Assembly (NCBI GenBank): GCA_003545125.1
Contig: DQCI01000269.1
Span: forward strand, 7,449 to 15,680
Reading direction: 5' to 3'
From: Paracoccaceae bacterium
GTDB taxonomy: Bacteria; Pseudomonadota; Alphaproteobacteria; Rhodobacterales; Rhodobacteraceae
DNA: 8,232 bases
Positions within the stretch are counted from its first letter, which is position 1. Each line of letters begins with the position of its first letter. A program made the position numbers and the translations under genes. This document shows positions 1 to 5,856 of this stretch, in pieces. Below the pieces are notes generated by a model. The model was given only the letters and a program-made list of their open reading frames with translations. It had not been told where the DNA came from and did no database searches.

Positions 1-14
1 AGGCGAGGGGGAAA

Positions 15-326
15 GTGCAGGCTTCTGTTGCCAGGCGCCTGCGAACCCCGCCTTACGCGGCTAGGCGCAAGGGCTTAAGTTTCGATCTTTCACACCGCTT
101 AAGCGGCGAGAGCGATCGGAGCACGATTGTCGTTGGCAATTATGCTTTACGGACCGATAACGGTGGTACCTCACCGAGACAAAGCAAACCCCTTTAGACG
201 TTTGTCGATCCTATTTCGGCCCCGCTGTCCCCCCAACGAGGGGTCTTTGGTGGAGCCGCCGGGTACCGCCCCCGGGTCCAATCCGCTTATTACGAGCGCG
301 TTTATGTCCATAGTCCCCGAGGGGAC
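15..326 (-). ncRNA. ssrA: Permuted two-piece transfer-messenger RNA (tmRNA)
   Basis: tmRNA rescues ribosomes stalled on broken mRNA: it enters as an alanyl-tRNA mimic, then templates a degradation tag. On the minus strand the gene is in the permuted order typical of alphaproteobacteria. The acceptor piece (about 326 to 248) comes first and ends in CGGCTCCACCA. A 24-nt intervening segment (247-224) can form a small CCCC/GGGG hairpin. The coding piece begins at 223 with GGGGCCGAAATAGGATCGAC. GGGGCCG pairs with CGGCTCC over seven pairs, including the G3-U70 wobble that alanyl-tRNA synthetase reads. A T-arm-like stem CCGGG/CCCGG encloses loop GGCGGTA. The tag frame lies at 137-99. Near the 3' side, GCAGGC (42-37) pairs with GCCTGC (22-17) as in a pseudoknot stem. 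Identity is certain; the outer ends are estimated, the 5' end from the promoter and the 3' end from the last stem. Confidence 0.95.
99..137 (-). CDS. tmRNA proteolysis-tag reading frame, ANDNRAPIALAA
   Basis: This is the mRNA-like frame inside the coding piece of tmRNA. Read on the minus strand from 137 it gives GCC AAC GAC AAT CGT GCT CCG ATC GCT CTC GCC GCT TAA, i.e. ANDNRAPIALAA and stop. There is no start codon because translation resumes here from a stalled ribosome, after the alanine carried by the tRNA-like end. The ANDN beginning and the ALAA ending are typical of alphaproteobacterial tags; the terminal ALAA is the kind of end recognised by ClpXP. The stop codon sits inside a GCCGCTTAAGCGG hairpin, as in other tmRNAs. 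Confidence 0.93.
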   Translation of the reverse strand, partial: ANDNRAPIALAA

Positions 327-332
327 AACAGG

Positions 333-361
333 AATATAGGGGGTGTGGATGCGGGTGTGAA
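333..361 (-). promoter_or_regulatory. Sigma-70-type promoter for ssrA
   Basis: On the minus strand a -35 box TTCACA (361-356, five of six matches to TTGACA) is followed after exactly 17 bp by a -10 box TATATT (338-333, five of six matches to TATAAT). The predicted start, six to eight bases downstream near 326, lies at the base of a GTCCCC/GGGGAC hairpin (326-313). It gives a pre-tmRNA that includes the whole acceptor piece. The promoter fits into the short gap after the stop codon of the upstream minus-strand gene, so tmRNA can be made independently of it. Confidence 0.75.
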
Positions 362-382
362 GGGGGTGTGCGCGGCCGAAGC

Positions 383-1111
383 TCAGAATCTGTAACGATA
401 CCCGACGGTCGCGTAAGTTGCGCCCGTGTCGGCGTAGTTGAAGATAGAGAAGCCAGGCAAGCCATCGTCGTCCTGTATGCCCGAACGGTGGTGCATCCGG
501 AAGACAAGCTCTTGCTCGAGCTTGTCGGGCAGGGCCAAGGTGATCTCGGGAGAGAAGAAGTGCATCAGGTTCGAGCCTTCGCCGTTGCCGCTGACACGAA
601 GCTCATAATCGGAGATGCCGCTCACGTAGTTGAGCCCGGTGGAGATGGCGAAGCTGGTCTTGATCACGTCGTTCCAGGGAAACCATTTCCAGCGCAGGTA
701 AAGCGCGGCCCAGTATTCGGCTTCGGTCTGATCGCCGAAGCGCTTCGCGGCGCCGGCTTCGGCCTCGAACCCGAGAAGATCCGCGCCGTTGTAGGAGAGC
801 GAGGCGAATTCGCGCGAGAAGGCGAAGCCGACGATGCCCGAGTCTTCCCAGTCGTAGTTCCAGACCGGGGTTGGCAGGACAAAGCCGTATTCGCCCTGGG
901 TGATGTCGGCGATGCCCAAGGCCATGCCGGGCGAGGTGATCGTCTGGCGTCCGGCGAAGGCGTATACCGCGCAATCGCCCGCGCAGGGTGTGAAGGCTCC
1001 GTGCCAGTTGAAATCAATCCCGCTGCCGTCGGCCTGGACCACTGTGGGGCTGGCGGACAATGACAAGGCTACAAGCGCCGACAGACCGTAAAAAACACTC
1101 CGCGGTGTCAC
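383..1111 (-). CDS. Secreted outer-membrane beta-barrel protein, PagL/acyloxyacyl hydrolase-like
   Basis: The product has 242 residues. Residues 1-27 form a signal peptide (Arg4, a hydrophobic core FYGLSALVALSLSA, then VQA before the likely cut), and the last residues YRYRF end in the aromatic signature of outer-membrane barrels. The mature part alternates polar and aromatic residues as in beta strands and holds a close Cys pair (Cys43, Cys47, CAGDC). Near the C-terminus MHHRSG (206-211) contains His208-x-Ser210, matching the catalytic His-x-Ser of lipid A 3-O-deacylase PagL, so it may trim lipid A acyl chains. No glutamate stands about 12 residues after the serine, where PagL has its third catalytic residue. 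The function is therefore inferred and it could be a non-enzymatic relative. GTG at 1111 is chosen because AGGAGG lies 7 nt upstream and the signal peptide starts there; a longer frame to 1210 has no such support. It lies directly upstream of ssrA, same strand. Confidence 0.72.
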   Translation of the reverse strand: MTPRSVFYGLSALVALSLSASPTVVQADGSGIDFNWHGAFTPCAGDCAVYAFAGRQTITSPGMALGIADITQGEYGFVLPTPVWNYDWEDSGIVGFAFSREFASLSYNGADLLGFEAEAGAAKRFGDQTEAEYWAALYLRWKWFPWNDVIKTSFAISTGLNYVSGISDYELRVSGNGEGSNLMHFFSPEITLALPDKLEQELVFRMHHRSGIQDDDGLPGFSIFNYADTGATYATVGYRYRF

Positions 1112-1372
1112 GACCTGGCCTCCTGATACGACACATGGCTCCGAGCCGAGCCCTCGCTTACACACGGTTCCCATCAAGCGGCTTGCTGGCGCCGCTCCGG
1201 GCAATGACACCTTGCTTGCCAGTATTGCAGACGTCCGTCAACCGAGCCTCGGAGGTGGGGTGGCGATGGGCGGGATTGGGCTTCTAAACAGCATTGTCGA
1301 TGATTATAGGTGCCCAGACCGGCACGCCAGACGCGGGCCGAAACACGAGGTTCAACCGCAGCGGGAGGCAAT
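1112..1372. other. Divergent intergenic spacer with promoters not resolved
   Basis: This 261-bp spacer separates the minus-strand PagL-like gene from the plus-strand reductase gene, so it must hold at least two outward promoters unless one gene is read from farther away. Towards the reductase the only AT-rich patch is TTGTCGATGATTATAGG (1294-1310), a plausible -10 region; TTGGGC at 1276 is a weak -35 candidate with 17 bp to GATGAT. Towards the PagL-like gene I find TTGACG (minus strand, about 1240) but no convincing -10 at the right distance. No tRNA, terminator or repeat is visible. Confidence 0.45.
1119..1124 (-). promoter_or_regulatory. Shine-Dalgarno site fixing the GTG start of the PagL-like gene
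   Basis: On the minus strand AGGAGG (1124-1119) stands 7 nt before GTG at 1111-1109. The signal peptide begins exactly at this GTG, while extending the frame to the ATG at 1210 would place 33 non-secretory residues in front of it. Confidence 0.8.
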
Positions 1373-2365
1373 ATGTTCAAGGCACTCATTCTGGAGCAGG
1401 GCGACGACGGGATGGCAACGGCGGCGATCCGGGAGATCGGTGAAGACAGCCTGCCCGAAGGCGACGTGACGGTGGCCGTGGAGTACTCCACCGTGAACTA
1501 CAAGGACGGGCTTTGCCTGTCGCCCAGGGGCGGTGGGCTCGTGCGGACCTATCCGCATGTCGGCGGAGTTGATTTCGCCGGCACCGTCGAGGCTTCGGAC
1601 GATCCGCGTTACAGTCCCGGTGACAAGGTGGTGCTCACTGGCTGGCGCGTCGGCGAGGTGCATTGGGGCGGCTATGCCCAGAAGGCCCGGGTGAAGGCCG
1701 ATTGGCTGGTGCCGCTGCCCGAAGCCCTCACGTCCCGCCAGGCGATGGCCATCGGCACCGCCGGCTTGACCGCCATGCTCGCCGTGATGGCGCTCGAAGA
1801 CCACGGGCTCACCCCGGACAAGGGCGAAGTGCTGGTCACCGGCGCCGCAGGCGGTGTCGGATCGGTGGCGACGGCGATTCTCGCGGGGCGCGGCTACGAG
1901 GTCGCCGGCGTGACCGGGCGGCCCGAGCAGGCGAAATACCTCAAGAGCCTCGGCGCCGCGCGGATCGTGCCGCGAGGAGAGATCAACGAGGTAGTCAAGC
2001 GCCCGCTCGAGAAGGAAATCTGGGCCGGTTGCGTCGACGCCGTGGGCGGCGCGATGCTGGCGCGGCTGCTCGGCCAGATGAAATACGGCGGCAGTGTCGC
2101 CGCGGTGGGGCTCGCCGGCGGGGCCGATCTGCCGGCGAGTGTCATCCCGTTTCTGCTGCGCGGCGTGAACTTGCTGGGTATCGACAGCGTGATGCAGCCC
2201 TTCGAGAACCGCCTGCGCGCCTGGGAGCGGGTGGCGAAAGATCTGGCCATGGACAAGCTCGAGGAGATGGTGACGCCTGCGGTCCTCGCGGATCTGCCCG
2301 GCCTCGGCGCGGACATCCTCAAAGGCCAGGTGAAAGGCCGGATCGTCGTCGACGTGAACGCCTGA
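1373..2365 (+). CDS. AcuI/YhdH-family NADPH-dependent acrylyl-CoA reductase-like oxidoreductase
   Basis: This 330-residue cytoplasmic enzyme belongs to the zinc-free medium-chain dehydrogenase/reductase superfamily. The N-terminal catalytic half shows STVNYKD (39-45), GVDFAG (65-70) and WRVGEVHWGGYAQ (91-103), all typical of the AcuI/YhdH group. The Rossmann half has GTAGLTAM (128-135) and the nucleotide loop GAAGGVGSVA (157-166). The C-terminal part keeps FLLRGVNLLGIDSV (260-273). AcuI reduces acryloyl-CoA to propionyl-CoA with NADPH; in Rhodobacter and Roseobacter relatives it works in 3-hydroxypropionate assimilation and DMSP-derived acrylate detoxification. The exact substrate here is inferred: paralogues are common and no DMSP or propionyl-CoA genes are nearby, so I give no symbol. 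ATG 1373 is chosen over the upstream ATG at 1310 because GGGAGG (1363-1368) precedes it and family proteins begin with this MFKALIL strand. It is probably monocistronic, ending in a hairpin terminator. Confidence 0.88.
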   Translation: MFKALILEQGDDGMATAAIREIGEDSLPEGDVTVAVEYSTVNYKDGLCLSPRGGGLVRTYPHVGGVDFAGTVEASDDPRYSPGDKVVLTGWRVGEVHWGGYAQKARVKADWLVPLPEALTSRQAMAIGTAGLTAMLAVMALEDHGLTPDKGEVLVTGAAGGVGSVATAILAGRGYEVAGVTGRPEQAKYLKSLGAARIVPRGEINEVVKRPLEKEIWAGCVDAVGGAMLARLLGQMKYGGSVAAVGLAGGADLPASVIPFLLRGVNLLGIDSVMQPFENRLRAWERVAKDLAMDKLEEMVTPAVLADLPGLGADILKGQVKGRIVVDVNA

Positions 2366-2388
2366 CCAAGGGGCGAAATGTCGTAAAC

Positions 2389-2413
2389 GGGCCGCGTTGC
2401 GACGCGGCCCTTT
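2389..2413 (+). terminator. Rho-independent terminator after the reductase gene
   Basis: GGGCCGCGT (2389-2397) and ACGCGGCCC (2402-2410) form a perfect 9-bp stem around a TGCG tetraloop. A short TTT follows at 2411-2413, 23 nt after the stop codon. The T-tract is short, as is usual in GC-rich genomes. Confidence 0.8.
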
Positions 2414-2440
2414 GCATTCCGCGCCCTGTTCCCGTTACGC
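2412..2440 (+). promoter_or_regulatory. Weak candidate promoter for the usp-BCCT pair
   Basis: TTGCAT (2412-2417) and TTACGC (2435-2440) are separated by 17 bp just after the terminator and 126 bp before the stress-protein ATG. The -35 is fair and the -10 poor. It is offered only because the pair must have a promoter between the terminator and 2566. The leader that would follow contains a 7-bp hairpin, CCGCGCC/GGCGCGG (2513-2531). Confidence 0.25.
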
Positions 2441-2565
2441 TGAGGCAGGGCGGACGTGGTGCGGAAACGCCGTATCGCCCCCCGACACCACAACGACGCG
2501 AGGGGAGCGCTGCCGCGCCGATCCGGCGCGGACAGGGTCGGCTCACCCGCGCGAAGGGGAGAGAC

Positions 2566-2982
2566 ATGTACCGACAGATCATGGTGCCGGTTGACCTGGC
2601 GCATGAGGCGACGCTTGCCCATGCGCTCGCGGTGGCCGCAGATCTCGCACGCCATTGGGGTGCGAGCATCACCTATGTGGGCGTCACAAGTCCGGTGCCC
2701 GGAACGTTTGCCCATAACCCGGGGGAGTTTGCCCGGAAACTGGCGGAATTCGCCACGGCGCAGGGCGCGGCTTTGGGCATCGAGACCCGTGCCCATCCGG
2801 CCATTGCCCATGACCCCACCACCGAGGTCGACGACGCGCTTCTGCGCGCGGTCGACGAGACCGGAGCCGACCTCGTGGTGATGCAAAGCCATATCCCGGG
2901 GCTCGTGGACTACGTCTGGCCGTCGAACGGCGGCAAGATCGCGGCCCATGCCCGGGCCTCGGTGATGGTCGTGCGCGGCTGA
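2566..2982 (+). CDS. Universal stress protein (UspA family) with altered nucleotide-binding loop
   Basis: This 138-residue soluble protein is a single Usp domain. It starts MYRQIMVPVD with the family's first beta strand and the Asp10 that contacts adenine, and ends in the last strand SVMVVRG. The usual ATP loop G-2x-G-9x-G-S/T is present in spacing but not in sequence: Gln107-SH-Ile110-9x-Ser120-Asn121 replaces every glycine and the final Ser/Thr, followed by GGK. ATP binding of the classical kind is therefore doubtful. The next gene, 42 bp downstream on the same strand, is a BCCT osmolyte transporter. Usp proteins encoded beside transporters, such as TeaD with the ectoine carrier TeaABC of Halomonas, modulate uptake, and a similar role is the natural inference. 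ATG 2566 follows AGGGGAG (2555-2561); the open frame extends far upstream only as a shadow of the reductase gene. Confidence 0.9.
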   Translation: MYRQIMVPVDLAHEATLAHALAVAADLARHWGASITYVGVTSPVPGTFAHNPGEFARKLAEFATAQGAALGIETRAHPAIAHDPTTEVDDALLRAVDETGADLVVMQSHIPGLVDYVWPSNGGKIAAHARASVMVVRG

Positions 2983-3024
2983 CGCCGGGCGCGCCTTTCA
3001 AACAGCGAACAGGATCATTCAAAC

Positions 3025-4662
3025 ATGTCAGATACCGACGCACAGGGAATCCCCGAACCCGAGGGACATTCCCAACTCATCGAGACCGACTATGAGATCG
3101 GTCAGGACAATATCGAAACCTCGGTCGGCCCCTTCGGGCTCGACATCCACAACCCCGTCTTTCTCATCTCGGGACTGTCGATTATTGCTTTCGTGTTCTA
3201 CGCGCTGGTGCTGCCGGAACAGGCCGAGAGCTTTTTCGGCTGGCTGCGGCCGGCGATCACCTCGACCTTCGACGGCTTCTTTCTGGCCGCGGCCAACATC
3301 TTCGTGTTGTTCTGCGTCTTCCTGATCTTCAGCCGCTTTGGCTCGGTCCGGTTGGGCGGTGCGGATGCGACGCCCGACTACAGCTACATCGGCTGGTTCG
3401 CGATGCTGTTCGCGGCCGGGATGGGGATCGGGCTCATGTTCTACGGCGTTTCCGAGCCGATGAGCCATTTCTCCAGCTCGCTCGGCGGGATCACCGAAGA
3501 AGGCGGCGCGCGCACCGACTGGGCGCCGCTCGGGGCGGCTGCCGGCAACGAGGCCGAGGCGATCCGGCTCGGCATGGCGGCGACGGTTTTCCACTGGGGC
3601 CTGCACCCCTGGGCGATCTATGCCGTGGTGGCGCTGGCGCTGGCGCTGTTCAGCTACAACAAGGGCCTGCCGCTCACCATCCGCTCTGCCTTCTACCCGA
3701 TCTTCGGCGACCGGGTCTGGGGCTGGACCGGGCATGTGATCGACACCTTGGCGGTGTTTGCCACGTTGTTTGGCCTGGCGACTTCGCTCGGGTTCGGCGC
3801 GACACAAGCCAACGCAGGTCTCAACCTGCTTTTCGGCGTGCCGGTCGGACCGACGACCGAGGTGATCCTGATCACCGCGATCACCTCGGTGGCGTTGATT
3901 TCGGTTGTGCGCGGCCTCGACGGCGGGGTGAAGATCCTCTCCGAGATCAACATGGGGCTGGCGGCGCTGCTGCTATTGTTCGTGCTCCTGGTGGGCCCCA
4001 CGCTCGCGATCCTGACCGGGTTCGGCAAGAGCCTGCTGGCTTACGGCGAGTACCTGCCGGCGCTTTCCAACCCCTTCGCACGTACGGACGACAACTTCCG
4101 CCAGGGCTGGACGGCGTTCTATTGGGCCTGGTGGATCTCCTGGTCGCCCTTCGTCGGCATGTTCATCGCCCGCGTCAGCCGTGGCCGTTCGGTGCGTGAG
4201 TTCATCATTGCGGTCCTTCTGGTGCCGTCGCTGGTCTGCGTTCTGTGGATGAGCGTTTTCGGGGGCACTGCGATCCAGCAATTCGTCCAGGACGGCTACA
4301 CCGCTGTGAAGGACGCGCCGCTTGAACTCAAACTCTTTGAAATGTTGAAGGAATTGCCGCTTGCCAGCATCACCTCCTTCGTCGGGATCATCCTCGTCGT
4401 GGTGTTCTTTGTCACCTCGTCGGATTCCGGCTCGCTGGTGATCGACACGATCACCGCCGGCGGCAAGGTCGACGCGCCGGTGCCGCAGCGGGTGTTCTGG
4501 TGCATCTTCGAAGGCGCCGTGGCGATCGTGCTGCTGATCGGCGGCGGGCTGTCCAGCCTTCAGGCGATGGTGATTTCAACCGGGCTGCCGTTCACGATCG
4601 TGCTGCTGCTGATGTGCTGGGCGATCTTGCGCGGGTTGCAGGACGAAGTCCGCGGCACCTGA
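3025..4662 (+). CDS. BCCT-family sodium-coupled betaine/choline-type transporter
   Basis: This 545-residue inner-membrane protein carries the BCCT family's 12 helices. An acidic N-terminal tail (about 1-42) precedes the first helix (44-63). AGMGIGLMFYG (131-141) is the unwound glycine-rich helix. FHWGLHPWAIY (189-199) has Trp191, Trp196 and Tyr199 at the spacing of BetP Trp189, Trp194 and Tyr197. WAWWISWSPF (367-376) supplies the remaining aromatic-box tryptophans. FFVTSSDSGS (461-470) has Phe461, Thr464 and Ser465 at the spacing of the BetP Na2-site residues Phe464, Thr467 and Ser468. The GMGIG motif keeps BetP's Met, so sodium-coupled uptake of a trimethylammonium osmolyte such as glycine betaine is likely; choline or carnitine cannot be excluded. 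The C-terminal tail after the last helix is very short (about ten residues), unlike the long osmosensing tail of BetP. AGGA (3011-3014) precedes ATG 3025. It is probably co-transcribed with the stress protein upstream. Confidence 0.95.
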   Translation: MSDTDAQGIPEPEGHSQLIETDYEIGQDNIETSVGPFGLDIHNPVFLISGLSIIAFVFYALVLPEQAESFFGWLRPAITSTFDGFFLAAANIFVLFCVFLIFSRFGSVRLGGADATPDYSYIGWFAMLFAAGMGIGLMFYGVSEPMSHFSSSLGGITEEGGARTDWAPLGAAAGNEAEAIRLGMAATVFHWGLHPWAIYAVVALALALFSYNKGLPLTIRSAFYPIFGDRVWGWTGHVIDTLAVFATLFGLATSLGFGATQANAGLNLLFGVPVGPTTEVILITAITSVALISVVRGLDGGVKILSEINMGLAALLLLFVLLVGPTLAILTGFGKSLLAYGEYLPALSNPFARTDDNFRQGWTAFYWAWWISWSPFVGMFIARVSRGRSVREFIIAVLLVPSLVCVLWMSVFGGTAIQQFVQDGYTAVKDAPLELKLFEMLKELPLASITSFVGIILVVVFFVTSSDSGSLVIDTITAGGKVDAPVPQRVFWCIFEGAVAIVLLIGGGLSSLQAMVISTGLPFTIVLLLMCWAILRGLQDEVRGT

Positions 4663-4674
4663 ACGAGCATGAAA

Positions 4675-4703
4675 CCCCGCCCGCGATATCCTCGCGGGCG
4701 GGG
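4675..4703 (-). terminator. Strong hairpin terminator shared by convergent BCCT and hsp20 genes
   Basis: CCCCGCCCGCGA (4675-4686) and TCGCGGGCGGGG (4692-4703) form a perfect 12-bp stem with loop TATCC. On the minus strand it is followed by TTTC, so it fits best as terminator of the hsp20 gene, whose stop is at 4722. On the plus strand it lies 12 bp after the BCCT stop but lacks a T-tract. It probably serves both directions. Confidence 0.82.
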
Positions 4704-4721
4704 CCTAACGAACACCGGCCG

Positions 4722-5207
4722 TCAGGCGGCGGTCTTGACGTCGATCTTGTGGGCCGGCATTTTCATCGCGGCCGGTTTCGGGACCGTGACCGTGAGAACG
4801 CCGTTCTTGATGTCGGCGACCACGGTCTCGGGATCGATCTCGAACGGAAGACGAGTTGTGCGTTTGAAGCTGCCGGCGCGGCGCTCGATACGCCGGAAAG
4901 CGCGGCCTTCCTCGTCGCGCGTCTCGTGTTTTTCGTCCGTCTTCTCACCCGTGATCGTAACCGTGTCGCCGGTGATTTCGACATCGACGTCATCGCGCTC
5001 GATGCCTGGGAGCTCGGCGGTGATCCGCACGTCGGTCTCGGTTTCGCTGACGTTGGTGCGCACGTGGAAATCGCCTTTGATCAGGTCGCCCCGGTCGAAG
5101 TCATCCATCAGCGTGTCCAGCTGTCTGCGCAAGGCGGACAACCGGCTTCCTTGGTCTTCGCCCCAGTCGCTCCACATCGTCGGGAGCCAGTCGCGTTTCC
5201 GTGTCAT
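4722..5207 (-). CDS. Hsp20/alpha-crystallin small heat-shock protein
   Basis: This 161-residue cytoplasmic ATP-independent chaperone holds unfolding proteins in oligomers for later refolding by DnaK/ClpB. After a variable N-terminal arm (1-45, rich in Asp, Arg and Trp) comes the alpha-crystallin domain (about 48-145), with ELPGIERDDVDVEI (65-78), an Arg/Glu-rich beta-6 loop region (EEGRAFRRIERR, 99-110), and the signature NGVLTVTVPKP (135-145). The C-terminal tail has KIDV (154-157), an I-x-V form of the I-x-I motif that docks neighbouring subunits. The length is normal for the family. ATG 5207 is chosen because GGAGGG (5217-5212) stands 4 nt upstream; the open frame beyond it lacks family similarity. 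It is convergent with the BCCT gene and divergent from trgA. Confidence 0.95.
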   Translation of the reverse strand: MTRKRDWLPTMWSDWGEDQGSRLSALRRQLDTLMDDFDRGDLIKGDFHVRTNVSETETDVRITAELPGIERDDVDVEITGDTVTITGEKTDEKHETRDEEGRAFRRIERRAGSFKRTTRLPFEIDPETVVADIKNGVLTVTVPKPAAMKMPAHKIDVKTAA

Positions 5208-5232
5208 CTGACCCTCCATCATCGGAATGGCA

Positions 5233-5257
5233 ACATTGGTTATATAGTACAAACAAG
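5233..5257 (-). promoter_or_regulatory. Possible heat-shock (sigma-32-like) promoter for hsp20
   Basis: On the minus strand CTTGTTT (5257-5251) and CCAATGT (5239-5233) are 11 bp apart. This compares with the E. coli RpoH pattern CTTGAAA, 11-16 bp, CCCATnT (CTTG core intact, six of seven in the -10). The start would fall near 5226, leaving a short leader of about 20 nt before ATG 5207. The overlapping ACTATAT (5248-5242) could be an alternative -10 but has no good -35. This is a visual match only. Confidence 0.35.
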
Positions 5258-5415
5258 CCCAAACTGCTATGGTCCCGGCAAAAAAGATCGGCCCGTTGGC
5301 GGCGGCACGGGGCAAGATTTGGGGTTGCGCGGGGTGAAGCTGCACCGGAAACTGGCGCGCGAGTAATACCGGCCCCACGTCGCTGGCTTCGCGCGGGGCA
5401 AAAGAGGAAGATCCC

Positions 5416-5856
5416 ATGCCCACATTTGCCCGTCTTGTCGGCGCCGTCCTACTTGCCGCGCTCGGTGTCTACGTCGCAATGCTCGCAAAACCCCACCTGC
5501 CGGACGGCGAACCGGCAGAAATGCTGATCCCGGTCACCGCCGCCATGGGCGCGGTGGTCGGCTGGGTGTTCACCGGTCGTCAGCTCGAGCGCGGACAGGG
5601 TCAGGGGGCGGCCATCGGCTTCGGATCGGCCGTGCTGCTCGGCTTCTGGGTCGCGGTCCTGTTCGCCGTCGAGGAAATGGTCGACCGGTCGATGCGCAAC
5701 AGCTACGGCGGCAGCCCGACGCACGCGGTGCAGGATGTGTTCAACATACTGATCGACTACACCGAGGTGCTGAAGCTCGACGTGATCCTCGCGATGTCCT
5801 TTGGCGGCGTGATCGTGGGCATGATAACCGGCTTCGTCGGGAGGCATTTCCGGTGA
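5416..5856 (+). CDS. trgA: TrgA-like membrane protein of the tellurite-resistance locus
   Basis: This 146-residue inner-membrane protein has four predicted helices (about 4-24, 35-54, 64-86 and 122-142). A polar stretch between helices 3 and 4 (EEMVDRSMRNSYGGSPTHAVQD, roughly 86-107) is probably a loop. It resembles TrgA, first described in Rhodobacter sphaeroides where trgAB and the neighbouring cysK contribute to high-level tellurite resistance; the molecular role of TrgA is not established. The identification rests on the recalled family plus the gene order trgA-trgB-cysK, which is the same here. GAGGAAG (5404-5410) precedes ATG 5416. The stop overlaps the start of trgB by GTGA, so the two are translationally coupled. 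The promoter must lie in the 208-bp divergent spacer with hsp20; TAATAC at 5364 is a weak -10 candidate. Confidence 0.85.
   Translation: MPTFARLVGAVLLAALGVYVAMLAKPHLPDGEPAEMLIPVTAAMGAVVGWVFTGRQLERGQGQGAAIGFGSAVLLGFWVAVLFAVEEMVDRSMRNSYGGSPTHAVQDVFNILIDYTEVLKLDVILAMSFGGVIVGMITGFVGRHFR
5839..5844 (+). promoter_or_regulatory. Shine-Dalgarno site supporting the GTG start of trgB
   Basis: GGGAGG lies within the last codons of trgA, 8 nt before GTG at 5853. An ATG at 5860 is in another frame, so this site together with the GTGA overlap decides the trgB start. Confidence 0.75.

Noticed and set aside
15..197. 60-residue plus-strand ORF at the left end
   Set aside because: It is antisense to the coding piece of tmRNA, has no Shine-Dalgarno and no recognisable product.
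248..326. Ordinary tRNA gene ending in CCA
   Set aside because: There is only an acceptor 3' strand and T-arm and no anticodon arm; the matching acceptor 5' strand lies downstream, as in permuted tmRNA.
211..507. 98-residue minus-strand ORF overlapping the end of the PagL-like gene and ssrA
   Set aside because: It covers the tmRNA acceptor piece and promoter, is in another frame from the real gene and is low-complexity.
368..1063. 231-residue plus-strand ORF
   Set aside because: It is the complement of the PagL-like gene, a usual effect of G/C-biased third positions; the minus strand has the signal peptide and barrel end.
1663..2565. Long upstream extension of the usp frame
   Set aside because: It is out of frame within the reductase gene and rich in Arg and Gly; the Usp fold and Shine-Dalgarno site begin at 2566.
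1894..2949. 351-residue minus-strand ORF
   Set aside because: It runs across the reductase end, the terminator and the usp gene, and its Arg/Pro/Ser-rich composition is that of a shadow frame.
3028..3807. 259-residue minus-strand ORF opposite the BCCT gene
   Set aside because: Antisense shadow, rich in Arg, Glu and His, while the plus strand encodes a clear transporter.
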